A stretch of DNA of 52,472 nt from Branchiostoma floridae (GCF_000003815.2 NC_049984.1:26955863-27008334), one strand, 5' to 3'. Shown: positions 21,160 through 31,262, counted from the first letter of the stretch. Translations and numbers: made by a program. The notes: generated by a model from the sequence alone, not told the origin.

Positions 21160-21990
21160 GCCCATGACCCTAATCATTTACATAATCATGGTCCTGAGAA
21201 TGCTTCACGATACTTATGTTTCCCTCCAACTCGTATTCTCTTGTGAACAACATCTGGAAAAGCTCCCCTAACTGAATGGCCTTAATTCTGAGTCACTGGT
21301 GTAGCCAAAGGCTCGATGATCTCCGCTGTCAAGTTAATTGTGTGCCTTTGGTGGATGTGAGATATATTTGAAAGAAGCCAGTAATATGGTTACAACTTGG
21401 AGTTAGCAGCAAAATCCACACGTTTTCAGTACTGAGAGAAACTGTTTTTAATGGCATACAGGTCGTTTATAATGGTGGTCGCTTTGGTACGTTTGACTAT
21501 TCTTTATAATAAATTTGTAGTGTAGCATTTACAGGAAGAAGCATAAAAATGTGTTCTCCACAAACGTTTTGGAGCTGTAGAATAAAGCAGTAATTACCTG
21601 TTGTTGTAACTGCTGGTTTGTGCTGATGTCCAGACTCTGTGAAAAGGAGACAAGAAATTTTTATATTGATACCAAAATGATGACGTTGATTTTTTTTAAA
21701 TGTTTTACTTCATTACATTTAATCCCAGCAACATTTGAATTTTGCACCTCTCTTTGATGTCGTATGGATGTGGTTTGTCCTTTCTTCCTTGGCAACCACT
21801 GTCCCATCGACCCCCTTCAAGATAACAATTGCCACGTCATCTCTTTTCTCCTCCAGCAGATCTTTAAAGCCAATATTGCCCATGTGTTTGTGACTTCTCG
21901 TACATATTTCCACCGGCGGGCTGAGTCTGTTGCCCCCGTTCATTGTCAGGCGTGTTTAGCACGGAGTCATCCGTGGCCCATGCGGAATAA
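21160..21990 (-). pseudogene. Decayed unknown transposon gene, copy B
   Basis: This is the inverted homologue of 598-1170. The 21719-21943 frame reads HMGNIGFKDLLEEKRDDVAI then VILKGVDGTVVAKEER, less decayed than the other copy. A second block at about 21200-21320 reads QLGELFQMLFTREYELEGN and SQDHDYVND. The two blocks are about 400 bp apart here against about 50 bp in copy A, with a microexon-like segment between them. The protein is not recognised. Confidence 0.5.
21598..21636 (-). CDS. Candidate 39-nt microexon
   Basis: The acceptor CTCCTTTTCACAG and donor CAG|GTAATT frame exactly 13 codons, SLDISTNQQLQQQ, between the two blocks of copy B. Both sites are good matches to consensus and the length is a multiple of three. 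Confidence 0.35.
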
Positions 21991-22001
21991 ATCTTGATAA
22001 C

Positions 22002-22206
22002 TTAATTATTAATCTTGATAAGAATCTTTAAGCTGGGGCTGTCCCTGGGTAGGCGTTTGGGGCTGTGCCAGGGGCTGCACCTCCTAATGTAGACATTAAT
22101 GTTGACCCGTGATGCCAGCTCCAGTAGTCTCCTGGCCCCCACCCGTCTGAAGATAGGCTGCAGGTTGTTGTTTCCAACAACTTTCAAGTACTGCCACTCC
22201 CCATCC
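22002..22206 (-). CDS. Duplicated exon, copy 1 (GDGEWQYLKVVGNNN)
   Basis: The acceptor TTACTTTTCAG is followed by an open frame GDGEWQYLKVVGNNNLQPIF, then ARRLLELASRVNINVYIRR, ending in Pro-rich sequence and a stop. A near-identical sequence lies at 26480-26727 with the same acceptor. Here the frame is not interrupted by the 19-bp triplication seen there. Function unknown; the start resembles a small beta-rich domain. Confidence 0.5.
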
Positions 22207-22429
22207 CTGAAAAGTAACGACGGAGAAAGGGTTTGATGTCTAGAGACAGCTTAATATTTCCTATTTTATACTTATAGGAAGCCACCACAAACTGATTCTC
22301 CTGTTGTACTGTAGGTTTCCAAGAGCAGAGAAGTGTAAACCATCCGGGGCAAAATAGTTTAGGGTTTCGTCTCCACAATCTTCTGTTTGACCATACTGTG
22401 ACCTTGGGGAAGTCGCTAACAAGTTCCTT

Positions 22430-22711
22430 TTACGCGTCTTCGAAGTATGGCGAGTTAAGAAGATTGTACAGTCGCCGTATAGGCTCCCCTAAGATAATAG
22501 CTTTTACAGCAGGGATTTCCTGAAGGTAGAATGCAAGGCGGTGAGGTTCTGAGCGATAACAATCGGAGAGGTCAACAACAGCGAGTTCTACATAGACAAT
22601 GTCCGACGGGAAGACTTGAATGTACACGAGATCTATAGCGGGGAATATTACAGCCATGTATACCGTAGAAGTCAACCGCACGGCCGGATTGCGTTCTCCG
22701 TGCCTGCTCAA
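22430..22711 (-). CDS. Hypothetical ORF, 93 codons
   Basis: A minus-strand frame with ATG: TSTVYMAVIFPAIDLVYIQV, then FPSDIVYVELAVVDLSDCYR, then LQEIPAVKAIILGEPIRRLY. The alternation of hydrophobic strands with a short helix looks globular. The other minus frame is also open for part of the length, so the choice is uncertain. No family recognised. Confidence 0.35.
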   Translation of the reverse strand: MSRHGERNPAVRLTSTVYMAVIFPAIDLVYIQVFPSDIVYVELAVVDLSDCYRSEPHRLAFYLQEIPAVKAIILGEPIRRLYNLLNSPYFEDA

Positions 22712-22829
22712 ACCGTTTTAAGAAGAATGTTACCAATAATTTAGCCTTACCGTTGTAGCTAATTTAAGCTTGTTACTTACGTCCATCAGACGTGTCACTT
22801 GGACAGTTGTATGCACTTACAGCAGTGGT

Positions 22830-23030
22830 TTAGTCTGAGGCCGGTTCGAGCCATGATACTTTGCTCTGCTCGTCAAACCCTGCAGCGAACTTTTGCGTTG
22901 CACAAGTGATCAAACCACCGTAGTTTGAAATATGACTTCCGTCCTTATCGAGCCCAGCTTCGATACACATGGTCTTCATGTAGGTTGATGGTACTCGCAA
23001 GTTGGCAGCGGTAAAAGCTACCACGCTTTT
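22830..23030 (-). CDS. Hypothetical ORF, 64 codons
   Basis: The frame reads VVAFTAANLRVPSTYMKTMC, then GLDKDGSHISNYGGLITCAT, ending KVSWLEPASD. Composition is protein-like and no stop intervenes. It may be an exon of the minus-strand series. Not recognised. Confidence 0.35.
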   Translation of the reverse strand, partial: KSVVAFTAANLRVPSTYMKTMCIEAGLDKDGSHISNYGGLITCATQKFAAGFDEQSKVSWLEPASD

Positions 23031-23444
23031 CAGGCAATGTGTTGTTATATGCCTCTAACACACGCACCTGGGATTAGTATTGTCCGCGTGATGTTCTTTA
23101 CATCTACCTGCCGATGGTTCAGCCCTTTCGTAACATTATTGACCCCCCCCCCCCCGCTGCTTTATCGGCCAGTCTGGGCCACCTTAACTTGTACTGTACA
23201 ACTTGTACTTGAAGATGTCGTGTGTTCGCCCATACCGCGGAAGCCGAATATCTTGCAGTTGTACAGGAACACACCGTACGATAGCTCCTTCGCTGTTTTG
23301 GTGCACACGGTCTCTGTTAACCACTGTTTTGGGCTGAAGATGTTTTGAAGATTTACCTCATCTTACTCTTCATTGACGAACTCTGTTGAGACATGACATT
23401 GAGCAATGGAATGATAACGCACGTAGATGACCCTTTTATTCAGA

Positions 23445-23745
23445 TCATACCAGATCAGTGAAGTTGCCGCCCTCACTGTCGCTGACTACGGCGCCGCTGT
23501 CCCCGGTGCCCCTGCGCCGGCCTACTGCTGCCTTTGGTACCCTAGACCCTGGTGTCGCTGTCCTCAGAGATGCTGCCCCTGCCACCACGCCACCCCTGGC
23601 CTCATCCTCTGTAAATAAATTACTAAAATGAATACATACCCTGTCTCGCCTGCTGGTACTTTTCCTCGTCTCACCGACCTATTTCGTCCTCCCTTGTTGG
23701 AGGTGCTTTGCCTGGGCCCTCAAGTTCTCGAAGAACCGGTTACAA
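23445..23745 (-). pseudogene. Two-exon 3' end of an unknown gene
   Basis: Upstream exon (23640-23745): ELEGPGKAPPTREDEIGR, a TGA, then DEEKYQQARQ, ending at the donor AGG|GTATGT. Downstream exon (23445-23608): after ATTTATTTACAG the phase joins to give EDEARGGVVAGAASLRTATP and ends SDSEGGNFTDLV and a stop. Phase agreement supports the join, but the intron would be only 31 nt, very short for an animal, and there is one nonsense codon. The acidic end of the first exon resembles the end of the duplicated exon at 26400 (EEEDDEQERQ then the same AGG|GTATGT). Family unknown. Confidence 0.35.
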
Positions 23746-24107
23746 GCTTCTGTCATGGTAAATAAGACAATGTGAGAAGAGCGACATTGAGATGATGTAA
23801 AATAAAAGGCCTGTAAACAATAGTTTTAGACCAGTTCAAGATAATTTCTGTACTGTTAACACACACAAAAAGCATTGACAAGAGGTGTGTAGGTTAAACA
23901 AGCTCGAGAAAAATAGAATTTTTGCTTCTGACAGTGTTGTCCACTAACTCCACCCTTGAGTCCCTGACGGACTCCATCACCATCCCAGTGACAGCCTCGT
24001 TGCGAGGCAAGTTGAATCTGGTACCACAATCAGAATGGCAGGCAAGCATGGTGTTTGATACATGTTTTGCCTAATTTTTGAAGAAACCAAAGAAGAAATC
24101 AAACATG

Positions 24108-24395
24108 TTATAGGACTGTAAGTTGAATGCCTGGCTGCTGCTGCTGCTGTGGTCCTAACTGCTGCGATGCTTCTGATAAACCTAGCTTTGTGCCTGCGGT
24201 AGACCTGGCTGCGGTGCTTGCTGAACTCTTGCTGTGTTGCTTGTTGCTGACCGGATAGACGGACACCTTGTTACTGCTGTGGCGGCTGGGCTTGCGCCTG
24301 CTGCTGGCCTTGTTGTCCACCACGTGGGCGAACCTCTTATAATCCTGGAGCGGGTAGCCTTGGTGTTTGCGACGTCATTACTGCAGAAGACCAAA
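24108..24395 (-). CDS. Candidate terminal exon, Gln/Ser-rich
   Basis: An acceptor-like TTGGTCTTCTGCAG is followed by sequence open in all three frames. The most protein-like readings are DYKRFAHVVDNKASSRRKPS with a later GLSEASQQLGPQQQQQPGIQ end, and an NDVANTKATRSRII frame. CAG/CAGCAG runs give the poly-Gln. Frame choice is not secure. Confidence 0.3.
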
Positions 24396-24492
24396 AACAT
24401 TCACCGTGAGACCACAGAATACACCTCTCAAATCCTACGCTACCCACCAGAGTGTACTTTCACCAGGTCGGAGTAGAACAGGCTCCGTTGGA

Positions 24493-24695
24493 TCAAGGGC
24501 ACATGTAGTTTGAGGGTTTTGGACACACCTTTCGGTACATGTCAAGGACTGACATCGCATCAGTCCAGCCCTTCACCTCCCCGGTTTCCAGGATCATCTT
24601 CCCCTGCAGCGCCACTGTGATACGTCCATATGCCAGCTTCATTCTGAACATCAGTCTTAATGAGTTTTGCTTCCATGTTTTGTTGTCGGATGCAG
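24493..24695 (-). CDS. Candidate terminal exon, unknown protein
   Basis: After AATTTGGAGCAG (24696-24707) the frame reads SDNKTWKQNSLRLMFRMKLA, YGRITVALQGKMILETGEVK and GWTDAMSVLDMYRKVCPKPS, then a stop. It has strong protein-like periodicity and is much better than the 72-codon frame that overlaps it. Not recognised. Confidence 0.45.
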
Positions 24696-24950
24696 CTGCT
24701 CCAAATTAATATACAATATTCTGTGTGTTCAGCAACAACCTCCTGGTGTTCAGTCCATAGGGCATGATTGGAAAACAACAGTTTACTGTTAAATCAAACA
24801 GGCATTAAGTTCAGGACTAATGGTTAGCAGGGAAATGATGCATATTCAGTTGATGTACTTTGTTTTGAAATTAAGACCACAGCAATTATGAATTAGAATC
24901 TACGTTTACTCACTTTCGAAATCAAACCGCTTCTGTCTCAAGGATTGACT

Positions 24951-25470
24951 TTAAAATAAGTCACGTGTGGTACTTGTTGAGGGTTGAGGCTCGACACTGT
25001 CATCAGTTGTCGTGCCCCCAAGCGTGCCCGCCCCACGGAATGGGGCACAGCCCGACTGCCCAGGTCTGTGCCCGGAAGGGCTGTCCTCTTCCTGCTTATT
25101 GTCTTCCTGCACCCGCCTATCTTCATCAATGCAGTTGTCATTGCCATCCTCGGGTGCCCAGATGTACATCTCGGCGGCGCGTCCTGATGGCCTCAGCCTG
25201 TCTGTAAAGTCCAACTCCTTCCTCTTTCTCTCCTTGTTGGAGGAAGGGGTTGTGTTGTTCCTCCGGTTCAGGTCCAGGACTGCCTGGCACCTTAACACCA
25301 TGTCGGTCAGTCTGGGTGCCCGCCACTGAGGTGGTTTTACCCAGACGACCGTCTTGTCTTCCTCGTCATTTTCTTCGTCCGACATGTACATTGGTCCTGA
25401 GTGTTGGAAGAACTCCATACTCCTCCTCATTGAGCAGCTCCAGCGCGACACGCAGCCTGGACTTGAATAG
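24951..25470 (-). CDS. Exon with acidic patch and PxWR motif, transposon-associated type
   Basis: The acceptor TGCTACTTCAG precedes a frame open for 173 codons to a stop. Blocks in order: RSMEFFQHSGPMYMSDEEND (acidic), VWVKPPQWRAPRLTDMVLRC, a QAVLDLNRRNNTTPSSNKER linker, and a long polar Asp/Gln/Ser-rich tail. The layout His...MSDEE(D/E)n, then P-x-WR-x3-L, is one I know from uncharacterised, repetitive invertebrate proteins (some labelled C14orf93-like). That link is from memory. Two other frames are also partly open (for instance LFKSRLRVALELLNEEEYGV at the 5' side), so a frameshift near the exon start is possible. Confidence 0.5.
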
Positions 25471-25557
25471 CTGAAGTAGCATAAAAATGGAATGTTAATC
25501 AAAGGGGGATACATTGCCCGTAGGACTAGGCTGTAATTATTTTACTAGGGTTCCGTC

Positions 25558-26199
25558 TTGGCACAACCCATCTTCAACCTCAAGGTAAGCAGCATGCTAC
25601 TTAGTTTCTGAGACAGTGTTGTGCAGGCCTGGAGTGTAGCCAGTACCCTTGGCTGGTTGATGCACGCCTGTTACACTGTAGGCACTTAGTTTAAATGCGC
25701 GTCCTACGCGGCATAGAACACGACCATTCAATGTCCGACTTAGGTAACTTATCTCGATCATTTGAAGACTTTAGAGAGTTCTTTGGGTGTCCAAATGCAA
25801 TGCAACAGCTAGAAGGAATGTTGTAGAGTATGTCTATAATTTCGGAATTATTATTAAGTGTTATTAAGTGTTTTTTTCTGTTCAAAAACCGTCTGGGGAA
25901 CTAAATGATCGAATTCAAAGCCTTTGAAACAAGCGTGTGATGTACACCCCTTTGGCTGGCTACACTCCTTGGCCAGTTTGATACTATCTTGTGCCACCGT
26001 AAGGTCTGCTTGGAGATTCCCATACAAATTGGTAACATTAGTAGGTATTCGAAAAATTAGACAGGCTGATACTCAGGCTGGGTGTTACTAGGTTGATTTT
26101 AATTCTTAGTGCACAGGGCGACAGTCCACCTGCAAAACACTGTCTCCGAAACTAAGTAGCAAGCTGCTTACCTTGAGGTTGAAACTGGGTTGTGCCCAA
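25558..26199. mobile_element. Putative MITE with ~70-bp terminal inverted repeats
   Basis: The left end TTGGCACAACCC, with CTTCAACCTCAAGGTAAGCA and TTAGTTTCTGAGACAGTGTT following, matches the reverse complement of the right end closing GGGTTGTGCCCAA at 26199. Similarity covers about 70 bp with a few mismatches. A second, weaker inverted pair (GGAGTGTAGCCAG near 25637 and its complement near 25952) lies further in. There is no transposase. I see no clear target site duplication, so the ends may be off by a few bases. Confidence 0.55.
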
Positions 26200-26399
26200 C
26201 AAAATATTGCAGCAAGGCAAAACTTCTTTCAAAGCCTTTGTTTTTATATCTGACTATTTTTTATTTCAAATTTAGTCTGAGTGCAATACTTGAAACAGAA
26301 AGAAGCTGCTCAAAAAATGTGGACATGAACAATCCCCCACCCGTTAATTCTAATTCTGATCTCTTCCTTCACTACATGCAAAAAGGTAAATGTACATAC

Positions 26400-26727
26400 C
26401 CTGTCTCTCCTGCTCGTCATCTTCTTCTTCGCCTTCGTCATCTCTGCCTTCCCCGCCTCATCTGTTGACTCTCCATCATGTGCCGGGGGCTGGGGCTGTG
26501 CCTCCAGGGGCTGTGCCTGGGGCTGTCCCTGGGTAGGCGGTTGGGGCTGTGCCAGGGGCTGCACCTCCTAATGTTGACATTAGTGTTGGCCGTGATGCCA
26601 GCTCCAGTAGTCTCCTGGCCCTAACCCGTCCGAAGATAGGCTGCCCGCCCGAAGATAGGCTGCCCGCCCGAAGATAGGCTGCAGGTTGTTGTTTCCAACA
26701 ACTTTCAAGTACTGCCACTCCCCATCC
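26400..26727 (-). pseudogene. Duplicated exon, copy 2, frameshifted by 19-bp triplication
   Basis: Same acceptor and opening (GDGEWQYLKVVGNNN) as 22002-22206. Near 26620-26690 a 19-bp unit (CAGCCTATCTTCGGGCGGG) is present three times where the other copy has one. Two extra copies add 38 nt and shift the frame. Downstream the reading goes through a Pro/Gly/Ala-Thr stretch (GTAPTAYPGTAP) built from GCACAGCCCC repeats to an acidic EEEDDEQERQ frame at the donor AGG|GTATGT. Confidence 0.55.
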
Positions 26728-26749
26728 CTGAAAAGTAACGACGGAGAAA

Positions 26750-27490
26750 GGATTTGATGTCTAGAGACAGCCTTAATTCAGGGTTGTGCAGTTTGTGGTG
26801 GCTTCCTATAAGTATATTATTCCCATAAATTTGGAAATATTAAGCTAAGTGTGGGAGGCAGGAACATCATACAAGTAAGACAAGCAGTCTTGCTGCTTCA
26901 CAGTTGACCAGCATCTATCCTGGGACTAAACTGGCTGGCACTCATTAAGAAAATACAAAACCTTTTTTCCCGGAGACATATTAAAAACTGATACAGTCAC
27001 TTGTTCTATCACATCTTGATTGTCCACTGATGAATGGAATTGCCATTCTCCTACAGTTGTCATGCAGGAAGTTGAGCCTTGCTTTTGTTCGATCAAGTGG
27101 TGTAATATCTGTTGGTGATGTGGTTGTATGACTGCAATGCTACATCGCAATTCCAGTATTTTCTTCATGTATATAGCTTTCAAAAGGCCTTAATCTGTAT
27201 TTGCTACATTGTTGTATTAAAAAAATCATGTTACAGAAATGTTGTTATCTTAACCATGTTCTGTGTGATCATAGCATATGACATCTATCATACAATACCA
27301 AGGAGGTTATTTCGTTGTACATGAAATTTCCTTGACTTAACGAAAACATTGACTGTGTCATCATAGCATAACAATACATATTCGCAAATTCCCTAATCGC
27401 TGTGGAACAAAAAAGAATAGACATAAGTGTACGTCCAAAGGAAAACTATTTGTAAATCTCCTTGGTACAAGTAATTGAACACTGACAGAC
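26750..27490. other. Mostly featureless, one weak minus ORF
   Basis: An 85-codon minus frame (26926-27183, with TTVGEWQFHSSVDNQDVIEQ) has plausible composition but no splice signals or family, so it is not called as a gene. The rest is AT-rich. Confidence 0.3.
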
Positions 27491-27502
27491 ATAGAGCAGA
27501 CC

Positions 27503-28600
27503 TTAATGATGTTTGCCAGCCATCACTGTTTGATAGTAGGGTGGTGGTTTCCTGGCCGTCACGGTGTCCATAATGTCATGGAAGGATCTGTGGGTCTGCT
27601 GAATTCTGGAACAGTGGCTGTTGGGTGCTTGAGATGATGTGTTGCGTGGACATTTCTGTTGTTACGAAGTAGGGAAGCTGCTTATTGGCCTTCCTAAGAC
27701 ATTCCAATAAATCAAGGTACAGAATACATGCAATATCTGTACATGTCTTCAGCCATAACCTCATTACGCAGTGACTTACTTTGTGTAGACAGTAGGTGTA
27801 CAAGAGCTCGTAGTTCCGGTGAATCCATAAACTCGGGTCTTCTTGCCCGCTGCCCACCCGTCCACCACTTCACCACAGCAGCTTCTGCATTGTAAGTTGC
27901 AATGGCTGGGCCATGCATGGAGATGTTCAGTCTTCAAAAATTATATTGATCTGAGGCAAAGAAAGACTCGATTAACTAAATACCATTCATAGCTGTGATG
28001 AAATTGGCGAGTTGTAGTGTGTTGGCTCTTTTCCCTCAGGAATTTCTTGCCTTCGGTGGTACCCGCAAACGACACTCCTGGATCTGGAATTGGGCTGTAC
28101 AGCAACACAGCCATTTTCAGCCCACTCTCCTTGAACTCATTAGACTGAAATAACATCCTGTATGGCAATAATCACCATAAACCAGAACAAATTGAATCAA
28201 TGCAACGAACTTTATTCTATCGAATCTCTTCAGACAGTGAAAGGCACGTGTTTCATAAATGTCCTCTATTCAAACAAAGTCAAAGCGCGGCTTCTTCGTG
28301 GGGGCTCTGAATCCATGTCGGAGTAGTCCCCGTTGTCTCGCGAACGCTTCAACGTGTCGTCAACGGGCGGGACCTCTTCTGTGATTTCCATCGATTCCTC
28401 CCCCTCAGCCTGCTCCTCCATGGGCACCATGGACATACGACGCAAGGGGGGATAGGCTGCATAAAATAGCTCTCACCTCCCAAATTCTGAAACCGCTGTA
28501 GTGCTTCAGCCGCGAGGAGTGCCATGTCTTCAAGAAGCCTCCAGTCCGCAGGGCCTAACACCAGGGCGACAATCTCTTGATCACGATCGTACTGGTCCAT
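27503..28600 (-). CDS. Four-exon candidate gene, hAT-relative-like segment
   Basis: Exon 1 (28600-28477): ATG, MDQYDRDQEIVALVLGPADW then LLEDMALLAAEALQRFQ, donor GAG|GTGAGA. Exon 2 starts at 28144 after TGTTATTTCAG: SNEFKESGLKMAVLLYSPIP and KKFLREKSQHTTTRQFHHSY; its end is unclear. Exon 3 (about 27930-27780): MHGPAIATYNAEAAVVKWWT then GGQRARRPEFMDSPELRALV, donor AAA|GTAAGT. Exon 4 (about 27652-27503): RSFHDIMDTVTARKPPPYYQ then TVMAGKHH and a stop. The W-W-x3-x-RxRRP pattern of exon 3 recalls a C-terminal segment of some domesticated or transposon-borne proteins; the family is not certain. The entry to exon 3 shows stops in all frames upstream of MHGP, so either the splice site is further in or the copy is damaged. 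Confidence 0.4.
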
Positions 28601-28841
28601 TCTTGCCGACTAGCTTTTCCTTACACAGAGCTCGCACTGACCGCTCGGCTGTAAGTAGGAAAATAGCATTGTTTCTGGATAGGTTTGTATTCTAATTCAC
28701 AACATTGTTCGTTTAATTCATAAGGGGACAGAAAATGTTTGAACTCTTTCTCATCAGTAGATACTTGTTGACCTCTGAAACAATGCAGAGGCGTGCCATT
28801 GCATTTTGCAATTGTAAAGGTTTCGATTACTTCCATCGCTT

Positions 28842-29240
28842 TTACTTCCATATCTTGAAGATATTGTGTACCATAGGGTTCTGTGTCTGTGGGGACTTAT
28901 CTTGGAGGACATTGGTTTTCATGGAATGAACTCTCTTTAAGCTCTCAGGAAAGGATTTCTGTATTACTTTGTGTAGCTTTAGAAACTTCGTGAGTCTGAT
29001 ATCCCATATCTGACATAACTCGCTTGCTGGTGCTTCTGTCGCGCATCTCCGAAGATTCGCTTGTGGACGTCGACAGGTAACTATATCCAGCAGGATAGTC
29101 ATCATATCGGTTGTTGTTATATTCTGACCCCCCATCAGCATCTTTGCTCCCCTTGCTTTCTCCAACATCTGAGACTTATCCTGTGCTGCATTCTCGCCGG
29201 GAAACAAACATTCGGATGTCTTCCTGTCGTTTCTAGTCGT
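28842..29240 (-). CDS. Hypothetical ORF, about 120 codons
   Basis: The frame reads FPGENAAQDKSQMLEKARGA, KMLMGGQNITTTDMMTILLD, then a Leu/Lys-rich end (FLKLHKVIQKSFPESLKRVH). It looks helical. It lies between the 28.6-kb gene start and the 3' end of the retrotransposon RT, all on the minus strand. Not recognised. Confidence 0.35.
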   Translation of the reverse strand, partial: TTRNDRKTSECLFPGENAAQDKSQMLEKARGAKMLMGGQNITTTDMMTILLDIVTCRRPQANLRRCATEAPASELCQIWDIRLTKFLKLHKVIQKSFPESLKRVHSMKTNVLQDKSPQTQNPMVHNIFKIWK

Positions 29241-29456
29241 TTCGTTTATTCACAAAAGAATCAGCATCGCAGTTTGTAAGAACAAACTGAATATCACTGA
29301 TTTTGTACAAATTTTCAACATGTCGACTACAAAATATATGTATATACATCCATTAGACAAATTACAGTACATGATACAGAAACGCCTATACAAAGTTGTA
29401 CATTATACTTCACAAGGAACACCGGAGTCAAGGACAGGAACGTCCTACGCAGAGTA

Positions 29457-30710
29457 TCAAGCCTCGTTGTACAGGCGTATAGCCTGGTACAAGAACGACC
29501 TTCTCAGTCTCTGTGTCCGGGCAGCTGGCACAGTAAGTGCATTGCCGTTTCTAAGAGTCCTCCCAGTGACTGTAGTTCTGGCCGGCGGCACCAGGTCATG
29601 GAGGGGGTGACCCTCGTCCAGCATGTCCCTCAGTAGCTTCACTGCCGCAACCTCTCGTCGTTCTTTCAGCGTCGGCAGAGCAGGCACCTCTCGTCTTCCC
29701 CCCAGTGAGACGATACGGAGTGCTCTCCGTTGTACTCTTTCAATTTGTCTCTCCTGCTCCTTACTACACCCTACTAGTAGTACGTGCCCATATTCGAGCA
29801 CAGGTCTGATAAGTGTGACGTACACCTGGACCAGATCCACGACACTAGTGCCCTGTTTAGTAAGGAGCCTAAGATAATGAAGCCTACGAGAGGCCTTCGT
29901 GACCATGGATGTCACTTGGTTATTGAACGTCAAGTACCTATCCAAAATGAACCCCAAACCCTTGGCCTGTTCAACCCATGGCACCTGTTGTCCCCCTAAG
30001 ATAATCTCCGGTGGGACAGGAACTGATCTATTAAAACATATTTGCATTAGCTGACTTTTGCCTCCATTTAAAATCATCTTGTTGTCGCTAGCCCATACAT
30101 CCAGCTGAGTCGCTTCCTCCTCCACTGCCCTGTCGCTGTTTGCCACAGCCACATGGAGAGATCGCGACAAGCTGACGTCGTCAGCATAGCCAACATTTAG
30201 TGTGGAACTATATACTGGTGACCTAGTGCTCATAAAGAGCAAAAATAAGTAGGGTGAGAGAACACCCCCCTGTGGGACTCCTGATGTTAAAGTGTGCCAG
30301 GTGCTGAACTTGCCATGGGTCACAACTCTTTGCTGTCTATGTTTGAGATAGTTGTGTATCCATGCCAGCATGTGTGGACTCACTTGTAGATTGTTAACAC
30401 ACATCAGCAGCAGGGCGTGATCTACCCGATCAAAAGCTTTGCTCATATCCGCAAAAAGTGCCCTTACGAGAGTTGGCTTTTTGGAGTCAAGAGCAGATAA
30501 CCAGGTTTGTACCAAACGCACCAATGCTAGTGTGGTTGACGAGCCTTTCATGTAGGCGTACTGGTCCCGGATGACCGTGGTTAGTGCAGTGAGTAATCTC
30601 TTGAGAACGCATCTCTCAAGCAGTTTTGCCAAAACAGCTAAAAGGGAGACTGGTCGAAAGTCCTCCACTTGTGATGCTCCAGCAGCCTGACAGGTTTCCC
30701 TGACAGAACC
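29457..30710 (-). mobile_element. Non-LTR retrotransposon, near-complete RT domain (CR1/Jockey-like)
   Basis: A 403-codon intact frame with the RT blocks in order: VEDFRPVSLLAVLAKLLERC (residues 1-18 plus upstream), motif A RALFADMSKAFDRVDH, motif B SGVPQGGVLSPYLF, motif C VGYADDVSL, motif D NGGKSQLM and motif E GLGFILDRY, followed by the thumb and a C-terminal tail with RVQRRALRIVSLGG. Catalytic Asp residues of motifs A and C are present. The endonuclease domain is missing and the frame starts just before RT block 0, so the element is 5' truncated near 30.7 kb, the usual outcome of target-primed reverse transcription. Its plus-strand ORFs are shadows. Confidence 0.92.
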
Positions 30711-30845
30711 GCGCCTTTGATACTGTCGTTTTTAGGAAGACACTATCTGGCCGACCAAACCAACTGTCAATCTGCCTTGGCTTTGCTATTCCCAAAACCA
30801 AGGGAGTCAACCTCCTTGCTAAAACTGAACAATGTAATTCCCAAC

Positions 30846-31185
30846 TTAGTGGCTTGCTCTCTTCCTACTTTCTTTATTCGCGCTTCCTCCGACGAATACA
30901 TCAAGTTGAAGATTTAAGACCTTGTTGCGGTGGTTCCCCTTATTGTGCTGCATGTAATCCTGTTTCTCTGCCGGCGGAAGGCCAGCCTCACGGAGGGTTT
31001 CGTTGGTTCCGCCGAATATGGCGCCGTCATTATCCGTGGAGAGGATTCCCTGCGCCAGGCCACTACTCTGGAGTTTAGCGTCTTCTACTCTCTAAGCCCC
31101 ACATTGTCGACATCCTGTCAATTTCAGTCCTCAACTGCTGAACATGGCATTCTTCCTCCAGCAGTGTCTGGCGTCTGACATGTCA
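30846..31185 (-). CDS. Candidate exon or ORF with coiled-coil segment
   Basis: Two adjoining minus frames look coding. Upstream: TLLEEECHVQQLRTEIDRMS, a short coiled coil. Downstream, one base out of phase: GILSTDNDGAIFGGTNETLR, then EAGLPPAEKQDYMQHNKG and a basic end SANKESRKRASH before the stop at 30846. A frameshift or a missed intron near 31090 would join them. It lies directly upstream of the RT and could be residual ORF1 or unrelated host sequence. Confidence 0.4.
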
Positions 31186-31262
31186 CTGATCCCGGCAAAG
31201 TCAGCACCATCCACCATCACTTGTATTCCCGTCTCCTATGAAAACTGATTTTTTTTTTGTTA

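Noticed and set aside
23140-23156. Oligo-C runs here and at 35432-35449 as element ends
   Set aside because: No matching G run, TTAA or inverted repeat nearby; treated as simple homopolymers.
29623-29999. Plus-strand ORFs across the LINE RT
   Set aside because: Antisense shadows of the 403-codon RT frame.
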